Of a stretch of 64,000 nt of DNA, positions 36,605 to 47,614 are shown one piece after another. Origin of the DNA: Cichorium intybus (taxonomy: Eukaryota > Streptophyta > Magnoliopsida > Asterales > Asteraceae); NCBI GenBank assembly GCA_023525715.1, contig CM042015.1, positions 89,390,250-89,454,249 on the forward strand, read 5' to 3'. Each line of letters opens with the position of its first letter. Within the stretch, counting starts at the first letter, position 1. The notes under the pieces were generated by a model. That model ran no database searches, was not told where the DNA came from, and saw nothing but the letters and a program-made list of their open reading frames with translations. Made by a program: the position numbers and the translations under genes.

Positions 36605-36851
36605 CGATCCACGTTCGGCGAACGACTTTCAGAATTACAAGAATTCTCTGGCCATCTACCTTGAACATCAATTTACCAACATCAGGCTCGACAATTTCCC
36701 AAAATTCCAGATGCATGTACCTCAATTCAATACTATCGAGGTCATCAAGACTTGTTATGTAGACATAGAAGGAATAAGCATCAAGATAAACCAAATAAAT
36801 TTGTTTAGGCGAGATAATCATCCAATAGCTTTCTACAAAATCATAGATCAA
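36605..36851 (-). pseudogene. unidentified coding-like fragment beside copia-1
   Basis: The minus strand stays open for about 80 codons (IYLVYLDAYSFYVYITS, DDLDSIELRYMHLEFWEIVE, GKLMFKVDGQRILVILK) up to the copia-1 boundary. The counterpart in unit 3 (43228-43450) keeps the same frame over most of its length with mainly conservative changes, then meets a stop at VVR. I do not recognise the protein. Copia-1 inserted at its 5' side, so the original gene, if any, is broken here. Confidence 0.35.
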
Positions 36852-37562
36852 AATTAAGAACCTTTTTAAATGCAGAATGTTTTTGATGGTCGTTTTAATT
36901 CCAGGACACAGGAGACATGTAGATGTAACCTAATAAGAAGACGAAATAAAGTTTAGGCATCGACAAACAAACATATATTGTGGATTTTATTGTTTAACGA
37001 TGAGTTATATCTTAGTTTTCCATAATTTATTTTCAATAAATTTATCTAACTGCAAAGATTATCCATCAACTCGACCAACAAACGGATATTATGCAACGAA
37101 ATATGATGGGGTAGACGAGGAAATATGTTAGGAGGTATGGTTTTAATGATCGAAACTACTTATGTTACTAGAAACTGTTTATTCAACTTTATTAATTATT
37201 ATGATCAATGTGTTGTTTTCTTTGTTTTGTGTACTTGTACGATGAAGATGTTGATTGAAGTATGTTTTATATGGTTATTATAAGTTAAATTAGCTTTGTA
37301 GTTACTTTATATATTGTTGTATGTTTTGGTTGTTTTTTTTTTACTTTGTAAAACTTTGATTGCTTTTTATATGTTATGTTGTTTGAACTTTGAATGCTTG
37401 ATTGAGTTGACATTTCATTACTCTGAAATACATTGCCAACGGAGAAAAAAAAGGTATAACACGAGAGATGTAATTGGTACAAAATTAAAGAATACTAGAA
37501 AATGCAAATCGATTGAGTTGACATTTCAGTGCATCGTTATATCCAACACCCCGACACCGGAA
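36852..37562. other. non-coding flank of F-box unit 2
   Basis: Conserved with 46080-46796 of unit 3. AT-rich, no gene. Together the two segments provide the uninterrupted reference for copia-2 and for the next hAT element. Confidence 0.5.
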
Positions 37563-37570
37563 CGTATAAT

Positions 37571-38340
37571 CAGGGGCGGACATGAAGGCGGCACGGGGTA
37601 GCCGGTGCCACTACTCGATTTTTTTCGCAAGTGTAAAATTTTCTGAAATTTTTTTTTTTATATTATAGTGCCACTAGAGATTTTATTTGTGCTACTAGGC
37701 TAGGTCCAACTAAGATGCACCAAGTATTAATCCAAAGAAATTGGGCTACCCACACATTTATAATTTGTTAAGTTTTAGCCCAATAGCCACTACCTACAAG
37801 GCCACACTTTTAATAAAAGAACTTGGGCTAGGAATTAGGAAATACAAATCCGGAAATGGAATAAGGTAGCAAATCGGAAATCACGACAGTCGACTACTTG
37901 ACTAAGTCGACTTCACGATCAAGCAGCAACAAAAGCTGCAAAACCTGCTTCTGTCCTTTTTTCCCTAGTTCGATTCAAAGCAAGATCACGAAATTAAAAG
38001 GCAATCAACCATCACGATCAAGAATTAGCGGTTTTGAGGTTCTTTTATTCAAATCCGGTATGTAATGTTGAAAAAGAGGCCATTTTGAAAGTGAAACTCG
38101 AAGATGTTATGGAGCGTTTTCAGAAAATGTCAACACGGAAATTTCATATTTAAAATGTAACTTTTACACTAATTTGTTATATTTAATGCAATCGTGTGTT
38201 TTATTTTTTTGTGTTATTATATATGCCCGACCCGTCCCGAAAATGCCCCGCACTCATAGGTTAAATTCATTTTTGTTATTATGTATGCTCGAAAAAAAAA
38301 ATTGTGCCACTAGAGTCATTGAGTCCTACGTCCGCCCCTA
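37571..38340. mobile_element. non-autonomous hAT element (770 bp)
   Basis: Starts CAGGGGCGGAC and ends GTCCGCCCCTA, flanked by a perfect 8-bp duplication CGTATAAT (37563-37570, 38341-38348). The unit-3 counterpart at 46797-46804 has a single CGTATAAT and no insert, proving the insertion. The interior has no transposase domain; a stretch near 37860-38060 reads like leader sequence of a related autonomous element. Confidence 0.93.
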
Positions 38341-38348
38341 CGTATAAT

Positions 38349-39620
38349 GGTAGTTTATAATAAATGCAAAAAAAGTAAAAGAAAAATAACACAATAAAAT
38401 CAGTATTCTCTCTATCAAATGAAAAGGGTGAGTATAGAAGCTTGAAATGGCAATGCTGCAAATAAAAAGATTGTTGCATTACCTACTATATAATCACACA
38501 ATAAAGATAATAATTAGCATCAACATCGACAATATCATATTCATAAAATAGATCAGTGTAAGAACACCAATTAAATTCTTAAGGCTCTTTGAAAACACTT
38601 GATTGATCATATACCATGAGAAGGTCAATTGGAGAGACAATTGCAGCACATTTAACTTTTGGAGACTTTAGGATAAAGATTGAGGAAGAGTTCCTAGACT
38701 TACAAAAATAAAGCATGTTTTGAGAAGTAAAAATGTTCTTTATTGAAAAACTAAAATTTGCAAATTGGCTAGTTTGGATCAACACCACTTTCGGTCGAAT
38801 GAACTATTCTTCTCTACATCACCTATTACATTTGAATGAATCATGTGAACTCTTAATTGAAGATCAATTTTATGTTGTTTTTGGTTATCGTTGTCTCGCA
38901 TTTTGAAAGCAACTGACGTGAAAAAGCGATGTTTGACACATTTGTAATGCCTCCAAGGTTCTATTATACACTTAATATGAAGACAACCATTTGTTGTAAT
39001 CTTGCTTATATTGCACATAACACAGAACAAAGATCATGTTGAGTCACGTGCCATGACAACAAAAGTGTCAACAGTGGATATTTGCAATCATAGTTTCAAG
39101 CAAAATTACAAAAAACCAACATTCTCTCAATCAAATAAAATGAGTGACAAGAGAAGCTTAAGATAAAACAGAATGTTGCAATTAAAAAGTGTGTGCATCA
39201 CTCACTATATATACATGGTACAAAAAAATGTTAACAAAAATGACTCGGACTTTTTTGGACCATAAAGAGACTTGTCAAACAACATTAGACTCAAAAACTC
39301 AAGAGTATATATATAATAACCACACCACTTAAGAATTTTTAGTCTAAGACAAAACCAAACCAACAAACATTTGTCCATTTTGCTCAAGAAAATGCCGTAA
39401 CTCATTGAAGTATAGTTATTACAATAAACGCATTGGTGTAACAACTAAAATGCATTACCTAGATAGAGGAAGAACACATGAAACAATCAATAGATCAATA
39501 GCTTGAAATAAAAAATGATCCACAACCCAATGGATACAAGTAAACGTTACAAAAATGAACAGAAAAAAGATTAAAATATTTCACAAAAATGAAATTGCCT
39601 AAATGAATTCAAAAGCATCA
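38349..39620. other. non-coding flanks between F-box units 2 and 3
   Basis: 38349-38525 matches 46805-46988. 38600-38720 (GGAGAGACAATTGCAGCAC block) matches 53680-53770, and 39240-39540 matches 53770-54010. These are shared flanks of the duplicated F-box units. No gene seen. Confidence 0.5.
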
Positions 39621-40897
39621 TCAATCTGAATCACTATCAGACAAATCACAAGCAACATCCGGAAACTTCAAATTTGATGGGAACGCGAAACCATTAGCTT
39701 CCAAACGAGAGAGAACCTATGAACACAAGAATACAAGTGAGAAGACAACAAAAGAGAGAACCATACAGTGCATGTATGCATCAACATGCACTAATTATGA
39801 ATAAGGCAAACACTCAATATTAACAAGTGTGAATTTTACAAAGACATAAATTTTCAAAGGAAAAGAAATTTTACCTTAGAACAGAAGGACCCAATTTTAA
39901 GCTCCTTAACATGGAGCAAGTTTAGTATGATCCTTCAAGCATCTCTTCTTCCGTTTCTTCAAGTGTTGCCACAAAATTCCCCATGAATGTATAATCCAAG
40001 TTAGCTTTAATTAAAGAAGACACATTTACCAACAAAAGCTCCGACAAACCACAGATCACCTTTGATTGTTAGTGATAAAATATTTGGAGCATTAATTTCG
40101 ATGTGATCGTTATCATCATCATCATCTTCTTCATCACGAATCATTATAATGTTGGGTTTATAGTAACCGGTGAACACCAAGTTCTTGACGCTCTTTGAAG
40201 TGATATCAAGCCGCCTATAACCATAGCAATCACCTAACTCTAGAGTTTCCAATAGAGGACTCCCGGATAATATATTTTTAATCAAGTCTTCATTTAACTT
40301 CCCATGGAAAATGCACAAATTCCTGATATTTTTCCAACGAATTGCCCCGGTTGGATTAAACTTGCAGCATACCAATCTCACATCAGTAAAACATGAATTA
40401 ATGTAAAAACATTGATTTAATAGAACCTCAGCTTCCCTTCCCATATATGGAAAGTCCAAGTTAAGCTCTTCTACGTTAAAACTTATAGCATAACGAATCC
40501 AATTGTTGACTTTCGATTGCAACCCATCACAAGAACTATTAAACACATTGAACCAACCACAAGAAGTGCTAAACAATTTGAATTTTTTGATCTTCAATTG
40601 TCGACATTGAGTTAAGGTTTTATCCACGGATGAAAAGAAATAAGACAAACGGTCATTATGACAATAATATTGGAAAATTAGAGTTGGAACCGAAGTCCAA
40701 ATATGTTTCCATCGCTTGCAGAGTGTTCCTGTTCTAATGGCGTCTTTTGTGGAGGGTAGACGAGAGAGGATTTCAAGAAGCAAACAATCTGGCAACAAAC
40801 TGATTCGATCTTCTTCCCCATCCTCAATGATTTCCTGAAACTTTATCGGTTTGGGGGAAATTTTAGGTTGATTGTGTTCTTCTTCCACCATTTTCAT
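39621..40897 (-). pseudogene. F-box/LRR/FBD gene 3, frameshifted
   Basis: Starts at 40897 (MKMVEEEHNQPK). The F-box is intact (DRISLLPDCLLLEILSRLP, IRTGTLCKRWKHIW), with LRR-like segments (NIRNLCIFHGKLN, SPLLETLELGDCYGYRRLD) and a D/E-rich insert (DEEDDDDDNDHIE). After ILSLTIKGDLW one extra base near 40050, relative to F-box 2, throws the frame to a stop at 40007. The old frame (ANLDYTFMG, EETEEEMLEG) continues in the other register, and a one-base deletion near 39935 adds a second shift. Donor at 39875/39874 and last exon 39621-39716 (SRLEANGFAFPSNLKFPD) survive. A truncated protein without the FBD end is conceivable. Confidence 0.82.
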
Positions 40898-41127
40898 GGA
40901 GGCAACAGATCTCTTGGTGCTTTCCTGTATGAAAAAAAATACAAAAAATGTAACTCAGGCATAATTGCATAAATGTGTAGAAATGGTGAAATGATAATGC
41001 TATTGCACCTAAACTTCAAAATCTACAATTTGGTTTCTATAGAAATGAGATATATGTTGATATCCACATCAAAATTTGATGATTGATTATTAGCGTTTTT
41101 TTAAAGAATAAATTTGCAACATATTTT

Positions 41128-41428
41128 GGGGGTGTTTTAGGATTGTGGTGGTAATTAACTTACTGACTTCTTAAAAAGTCAATAAGTTAAAAAATGCTTG
41201 GGAAACAAATAAAAGTGCTTTTAAAACCTCCTTTTTGAAACCATTGATGTGTCAATAAGTTAGAAGTAAGAAGGGTGTAACTTATTGACTTTTGGAAAAG
41301 TTAAAAGTTCTTTTAGACAAAAGTAACCTCATTTAGTTACCCAAACACTTTCTTTAAAAAACAATTTATTAACTTATTGATTTTTGGAAAGTGCTTATTG
41401 AGTTAAATAAGCAATCCCAAACACCCCC
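41128..41428. mobile_element. MITE with GGGGGTGTTT termini, unit 3
   Basis: 301-bp counterpart of the MITE at 5869-6152, at the same place relative to the F-box gene, with the same GGGGGTGTTTTAGGATTGT-type ends. Confidence 0.7.
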
Positions 41429-41780
41429 TTTATAATGTTGTAAATCGTACTTAGTCTAACTTTAATTTGTTTGACTTCAAAATAGATATTGGTCAAGATA
41501 CTTGTGACATCCATATAAGTCGAGATTTGACTAAGGAATCCCCAAGTTAACTAGGGATGTCCTATTTGAACGGAATTGTTAGCCAATGCATTAATGCTTA
41601 GATGACAGAAATGTCCTTTAATTTCATATAAAATTTGTGCTTTTAACAAGAGAAATTGTGTATCGTTCTACAAAATCTTTCTATTCATCTTCCTACTTAT
41701 TAAATCAAGACAAGTGTTAAAATCAAGAGACTAAGAAAGAGAATTTATAGATTTCACATGTCATTATTTAATGGGTAGGA

Positions 41781-42304
41781 GAAATGGCGGAACGTCGTTA
41801 GGGCTTAGAGGGGTATATAACTCAATGTTTAAGATTTCATCATTTAATATGTATTAGTTTTATATTAAAAATCTAATCTTTAAGATTTCATCATTACAAA
41901 TCTAACCTTTAAGATTTCATCATTTAATATGTATTAGTTTTATATTAAAAATCAGAAAATAATACATACTAATGTGGTATATAAGTCAATGTTTACTTTC
42001 GTTATTTAATATAATAAAGTAATTTGTCTCTTTCAAAACCTAAAAGTGAGATTCTAATAATCATCATTGAGGGTTTTATGATAATAATTTACTAATTTGA
42101 AAACTAGCCAACAATCAAAATTTCAATCACAACTTTTTTTATATACTTATTATTACCTAATTCTAAAGAAGTATTAGAACAACCATATTAATACATATAC
42201 TTATTTTTTTATTACGTCATAATTTTGAACCAAATTCAATTTCTTATAACTTTATTTGAAGTCTCAATATCGGGCCCTCTAGTTTTACTATTTGTGTTCC
42301 GCCT
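41781..42304. mobile_element. hAT-like non-autonomous insertion (524 bp)
   Basis: Flanked by an 8-bp repeat GGGTAGGA (41773-41780, 42305-42312). Unit 2 has one GGGTAGGA and no insert near 6480. The ends share GGCGGAAC in inverted orientation (ATGGCGGAACG on the left, GTTCCGCCT on the right). A 43-bp unit (AAGATTTCATCATTTAATAT start) is repeated at 41831 and 41911 inside it. No coding potential. Confidence 0.8.
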
Positions 42305-42312
42305 GGGTAGGA

Positions 42313-43464
42313 GGATGAAGAAGGAAATAGAAATTTTCTTTTAAACTAACTACAAAAATAAGTTACCAATAGTTAAAAAAAATTTACAAAACAAAATCTT
42401 AAGTTCATTCTAAGATAAAACTGAAGTAAACAATAATATGGAATGATACAAATTTTAAAATCAATAAGCTAATTTTACAAATTTCAGAAGTTAATTATCG
42501 GGGAAAAACTGATAGCCATGGCGAACCATGTAACATTTCCTACAATGATACAATTTTGGAGTCAAACGAGCCAAATTTTAAACCCAATTTGATAGAAATT
42601 TCTTTAGTTAAAAACTGCTATAAACAGCAAAGAGACATCAATCTAAACACAATCCAAATCATATGGAACTAATAAGGTATAAAGGTGTTTACCTTGTAAG
42701 ATTGGATGTTTGATTGAGCACCGAGAAAGGAAAGATAGAAACCAGTCGACGCTGTGAAGGTCGAGAATGGGAGATGGGATCGTGTGGCGTTAAGTAGCGA
42801 GGGAGAACGCACGTTATATAGGAAAAAAAAAACTAAAAATCAATTCATCTGTGTTTCAAAGTATTTCCACTTTCACAAGACAGGGGATAAGATGGTTTTA
42901 AAAGCGCGTGCTAAAAAAAGGATTACCTTTTTTTTTTGGAACGGCAATTACCCTTTTCAAATCATATAACTTGATAAACAATTAAACATGGATTATTTTA
43001 TAACTATAGGCATTTTATTTATTATTCAACCAGATAACTAAACGAAACGGCCAATTATTAAACCAGATTATTCTTGTACCACCGTTGTACTTTCTTTGTA
43101 CTCATCTTAATCAGGCTAGTTATACTCTGTAGGACTTTTCATTTACACGTTACATTGCATGTGTATATATCCCTAATACATTAAAGAGAAAACGAGATTT
43201 ATACAACTTACATGGTATTAGGCCAAACACCCGATCCACGGCCTACCGAACGACTTTCAGAATTACAAGAATTCTCTGGGCATCTACCTTGAACATCAAT
43301 TTACGAACATCGGGCCCAACAATTTCCCAAAATTCCAGATACATGTACCTCAATTCAACACTATCGAGGTCATCAAGCCTTGTTATGTAGACATTGAAGG
43401 AATAAGCATAAACATAAACCAAACTCCAAACAAATTTGTTTAGGCGAGATAATCATCTAATATA
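42313..43464. other. non-coding flank of unit 3, with coding-like fragment
   Basis: Conserved with 6500-7385 and, from 43228, with 36608-36830. The minus strand of 43228-43450 is the counterpart of the unidentified coding-like fragment at 36605-36851 (SFNVYITRLDDLDSVELRY). Copia-2 interrupts it at 43465. Confidence 0.5.
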
Positions 43465-43828
43465 TGTTGGTTGGTGGAGAAAGTTGGTGGAGAAAGTTGG
43501 TGAAGAATTTTTAAAGGAAATTAGGTGAAGCTTTTCTTTTTTCAAAATTGAGGTATAGGATTATATATATTTTATACATTCTCAATGTGTATATATAGGA
43601 GGCTTTGGTTTGAGAACAAAATGCACCACTTGAGCTCAAAACAAGAATTGTAAATTATAATCTTATTGAGTTAATAAGATTTCTCTAGTTGCAGCCGGTG
43701 GACGTAGGATTTGCGTCGAATCTGAACCACGTAAAAAATCCTTGTGTTCTTCTTGCTTTATTTTTGTGAGTTTGTGTGTGTGTGATAGTGTATTTCCGCT
43801 GCGCGTACCCTGTCCGATTCCTAACAAC

Positions 43829-43840
43829 TGGTATCAGAGC
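43829..43840 (+). other. copia-2 primer-binding site
   Basis: TGGTATCAGAGC two bases after the 5' LTR; initiator methionine tRNA type. Confidence 0.9.
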
Positions 43841-44016
43841 TTTGGGTTTTTGGAGGAGGTCTCGGTTTTAGAAATTAGAGTATGCTCTGTGGTTGCAGTT
43901 TTGTTTGATCTTCCACATCAGAAACTAATTTTTATTAATCGTATATCTCGGTACTTTGAAGGGTATTGTTCTGTCACACAAAAGTACTATAAAATATTTG
44001 TCTCTTGTTTGTCGTA

Positions 44017-45563
44017 ATGGCTGAAGACAAGGTTGTAATCGAGAAGTTCAACGGTTCTGACTTTAGCTGGTGGAAAATGCAATTAGAAGCATTGCTATGT
44101 CAGAAAGATTTGGACGTGGTACTTGGAGACAAACCGGAGAAAATGGAAAAAGCTGCTGAAGATGCGTGGAACTCAAAGGACAAGAAAGCTAAGGCGGTTA
44201 TTACGTTGTCGTTGGAAAGGAGCGTTGCTTTCAACATCATGAAGGAAACCACGGCGCGTGGTATGATGGATGCTCTGACGAACATGTATGAGAAACCGTC
44301 GGCGGCTAACAAGGTGTTCTTGATGAGGGAGTTGTTCACGACAAGGATGAATGAAGACAGCTCAATTACGGTTCACATTAACAATCTAAATCAATTCTGT
44401 CCAGATTGTCATCTGTGGGAATTAAATTTGATAACGAGACTCAAGCTTCACTGCTACTAGCTTCACTACCTGATAGCTGGTCTGGAACAGTAACCGCTGA
44501 TACAAGTTCAGTGGGGACCAGTGGTATGACTTTTGAAGGGGTTAGAGATTTGGTTCTTGGCGAGGATGTCAGACGCAAGAATCAAGGTGGATCTTCTTCT
44601 TCTGAGTTATTAAATATCGGAAGAGGTAGAGGGAATAGCATGAATAGTGGGAGCCGGGGAAGAAGTTCATCTAGAACTTGGAAGAATGTGAAGTGCTGAA
44701 ATTGCCAGGAGGTGGGACATGTTAAGAGTCAATGTCCAAAGAAAGAATTGAACATTGCTGGTGTTGAGGGTGTGTCTGAGGATGATGCACTGATACTAAG
44801 TATGGAAAGTTCTGTAGACTCTTGGGTCATGGATTCAGGGGCTTCGTTTCACGCCATGGACAACGGAGAAACGATGGTGAATCTAAAAGAATGAGATTTT
44901 GGGAAGGTACGGTTAGCAAATGACGAGATGCTTCAAGTAACGGGCATGGGAGATATTGATCTGGTTACTTCATTGGGAACTACATGGAACCTGAAGAATG
45001 TCAGGGTGATTTCGGAGCTGAAGAAGAAATTGATTTCTGTTGGTCAGCTGGATAAACAAGGACTGGAAGTAAGGTTTGGTGGTGGTAAATGGAGGGTGGT
45101 TAATGGTAATTCGGTGATTGCTCAAGGTATGAAGCGTGGGTCATTATATATGGTTGAGGTACCTGCTGAGGGAAGTATGACCGTCCCCGTTAAGCATGAC
45201 AAAATCTGGTTCGCTAAATCTAGTGCTAAGAGAGTTCATTTTGCAAACATGAATTCTGGAGCCAAGGGGATGTTAGCTGAACGAGTCGGAAAGTCTAAAC
45301 CATTCAGGGGATTTTGTGACAGTAGGAGCGCGGGGTGTGTTCCTGGTACAGTTACAAAGAGCCGTTGGGTTTTAAAGACTAAGACTAGAAAATTCTCTCA
45401 TGTTGGAAGTTTGCAAAGTTTGGAGAGTGTTAGTGGTCCTCGGTGTATCTCTGGAGCTGGTGGAGTGTCCAAACCGGTTGAGACAGAGGATGAGTCGGTG
45501 GTGGGATTAGCCACGGCTGAGTTGGAGCTAGTGGGAGCTTCAACTGGCCCTTCTAGTACTTGA
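44017..45563 (+). pseudogene. copia-2 gag-protease with deleted pol
   Basis: Gag begins MAEDKVVIEKFNGSDFSWW at 44017. A frameshift near 44395 moves the frame (LSSVGIKFDNETQASLLLAS follows). The zinc knuckle C-x2-C-x4-H-x4-C (NCQEVGHVKSQC) has its upstream part interrupted by TGA at 44697-44699. The protease motif WVMDSGASFHAMD is intact. Another TGA is at 44892-44894, then the frame runs to 45563. After YMVEVPAEG the sequence stops resembling integrase and becomes a low-similarity tail (GFCDSRSAGCVPG), consistent with a large internal deletion. Confidence 0.88.
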
Positions 45564-45692
45564 TAATGAGGGGTGGCTGCAACTAGGAAATTGACTAAGT
45601 TTAGCTTGTTCTTGGGAACTGAAGGCTTGGAAGACTTGGTGTTTTTTAAGATTACTGGAGAATTGTTGAGTTATTTTCTCCAAGTGGGAGAT

Positions 45693-46053
45693 TGTTGGTT
45701 GGTGCAGAAAGTTGGTGGAGAAAGTTGGTGAAGAATTTTCAAAGGAAATTAGGTGAAGCTTTTCTTTTTTCAAAATTGAGGTGTAGGATTATATATATTT
45801 TATACATTCTCAATGTGTATATATAGGAGGCTTTGGTTTGAGAACAAAATGCACCACTTGAGCTCAAAACAAGAATTGCAAATTATAATCTTATTGAGTT
45901 AATAAGATTTCTCTAGTTGCAGCCCGTGGACGTAGGATTTGCACCGAATCTAAACCACGTAAAAATCATTGTGTTATTCTTGCTTTATTTTCGTGAGTTT
46001 GTGTGTGTGTGATAGTGTGTTTCCGCTGCGTGTACCCTGTCCGATTCCTAACA
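45693..46053 (+). repeat. copia-2 3' LTR
   Basis: 361 bp, preceded by a purine-rich tract (AAGTGGGAG, 45682-45690). Confidence 0.92.
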
Positions 46054-46058
46054 ATATA

Positions 46059-47404
46059 CTTTCTACAAAATCATAGATCGGAATTAAGAAGCTTCTTAAA
46101 TGCACAATGTTTTTTTATGGCCGTTTTAATTCCAGGACAAAGGAGACTTGTAGATGTAACCTAATAAGAAGACGAAATAGAGTTTCGGCATCGACAAACA
46201 AAGATATATTGTGGATTTTATTGTTTAACGATGAGTTATATCTTAGTTTTCCATAATTTATTTACAATAAATTTATCTAACTGCAAAGATTATCCATCAA
46301 CTCGACCAACAAACGGATATTATGCTACCAAATATGATGGGGTAGATGAGGAAATAGGTTAGGAGGTATGGTTTTAATGATCGAAACTACTTATGTTATG
46401 GAAACTGTTTATTCAACTTTATTATGATTAATGTGTTGTTTTCTTTGTTTTGTACGTAATTGTAGGATATGAAGATGTTGATTGAAGTATGTTTTATATG
46501 GTTGTCATAAGTTAAATTACCTTTGTAGTTACGTTATACATTGTTGTATGTTTTCGTTGTTTTTTTACTTTGTAAAACTTTAATTGCTTTTTATATGTTA
46601 TGTTGTTTGAACTTTGAATGCTTGATGGAGTTGACGTTTCATTACTCTGAAATACCTTGCCAACAGAGAAAAAAAGGTATAACAAGAGAGATGCAATTGG
46701 TACAAATCGAAGAATCCTAGAAAATGCAAACCAGTTGAGTTGATATTTCAGTGCCTCTTTATACCCGACACCCCGGCACCCCGTACCCGGTACCGGAACG
46801 TATAATGTTAGTTTATAATAAATGTGAAAAAAAAAGTAAAAGAAAAATAACACAATAAAATCAGTATTCTTTCTGTCAAATGAAAAGGGTGACTATAGAA
46901 GCTTGAAATGGCAATCCTGCAAATAAAAAGATTGTTGCATTACCTACTATATAATCACACAATAAAGATAAAGATTAGCATCAACATACAAACTTATCAT
47001 ACATACACTTTAGAATCTTTGTGATAGTTATCCAACAATATATCAACGCACAGCAACACACTAACCAAAACAAGAAGCATGAAATCCAAAGTCTGCCGTA
47101 ATTATATCCATGTTAAACAAATTTCTATAAATGTTTGTCCAGAAGACTATATAACAACATTTGAATTGCTATTTTAAACGGCTATGATTTAACTTAATTA
47201 AGTACAATTGTGCAATTCAAATTGTTCACCATTCTCTCTCATACCAAGAAACATTTGTTCATTTTGCTCGAAAATATCGTAACTCATGGAAGAATAAAGT
47301 CTACAAACAAAAACGAAGCTTCCAAACTACAATAAATGCATTAGAGCAACAACTAATAATGCATGGGTTAAATAAAGATCGAACAAATGATCCACAACCC
47401 TACG
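46059..47404. other. non-coding flank between copia-2 and copia-3
   Basis: Up to about 46988 it is the unit-3 version of 36830-37562 plus 38341-38525. Beyond that it is AT-rich and unassigned. It contains the empty hAT site CGTATAAT at 46797-46804. Confidence 0.5.
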
Positions 47405-47614
47405 GAGATTGTTGATAGATATAGAAGCAGATTTCTGAATAATTCAAATGTATTTCATTCCTTATGGGAGCCTTACATAAATACACAGTGATATTCACTT
47501 TACAGAAATAAAGTACAGACAATAATAAACAGTGGAAAACACAGGGAATCAAATGTTGGATCTATGTTTGAGGGAATGATGGAAAACTGACCCTACATCT
47601 AAAAAACAATTCTT

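Larger units (their letters stand above)
43465..46053 (+). mobile_element. copia-2, internally deleted gag-protease element
   Basis: LTRs 43465-43826 (362 bp) and 45693-46053 (361 bp), both TGTTGGTTGGTG to CCTAACA, with a 5-bp target duplication ATATA (43460-43464, 46054-46058). I count about 13 base differences between the LTRs (roughly 3.6 percent), so it is older than copia-1. A TATATATA box lies near 43590. Only gag, zinc knuckle, protease and a short downstream segment remain; integrase, RT and RNase H are absent. Confidence 0.93.

Noticed and set aside
38579..39030. Two minus-strand frames in the flank of unit 3
   Set aside because: Only part of the block recurs near 53680 and the frames are not kept there; no domain seen.
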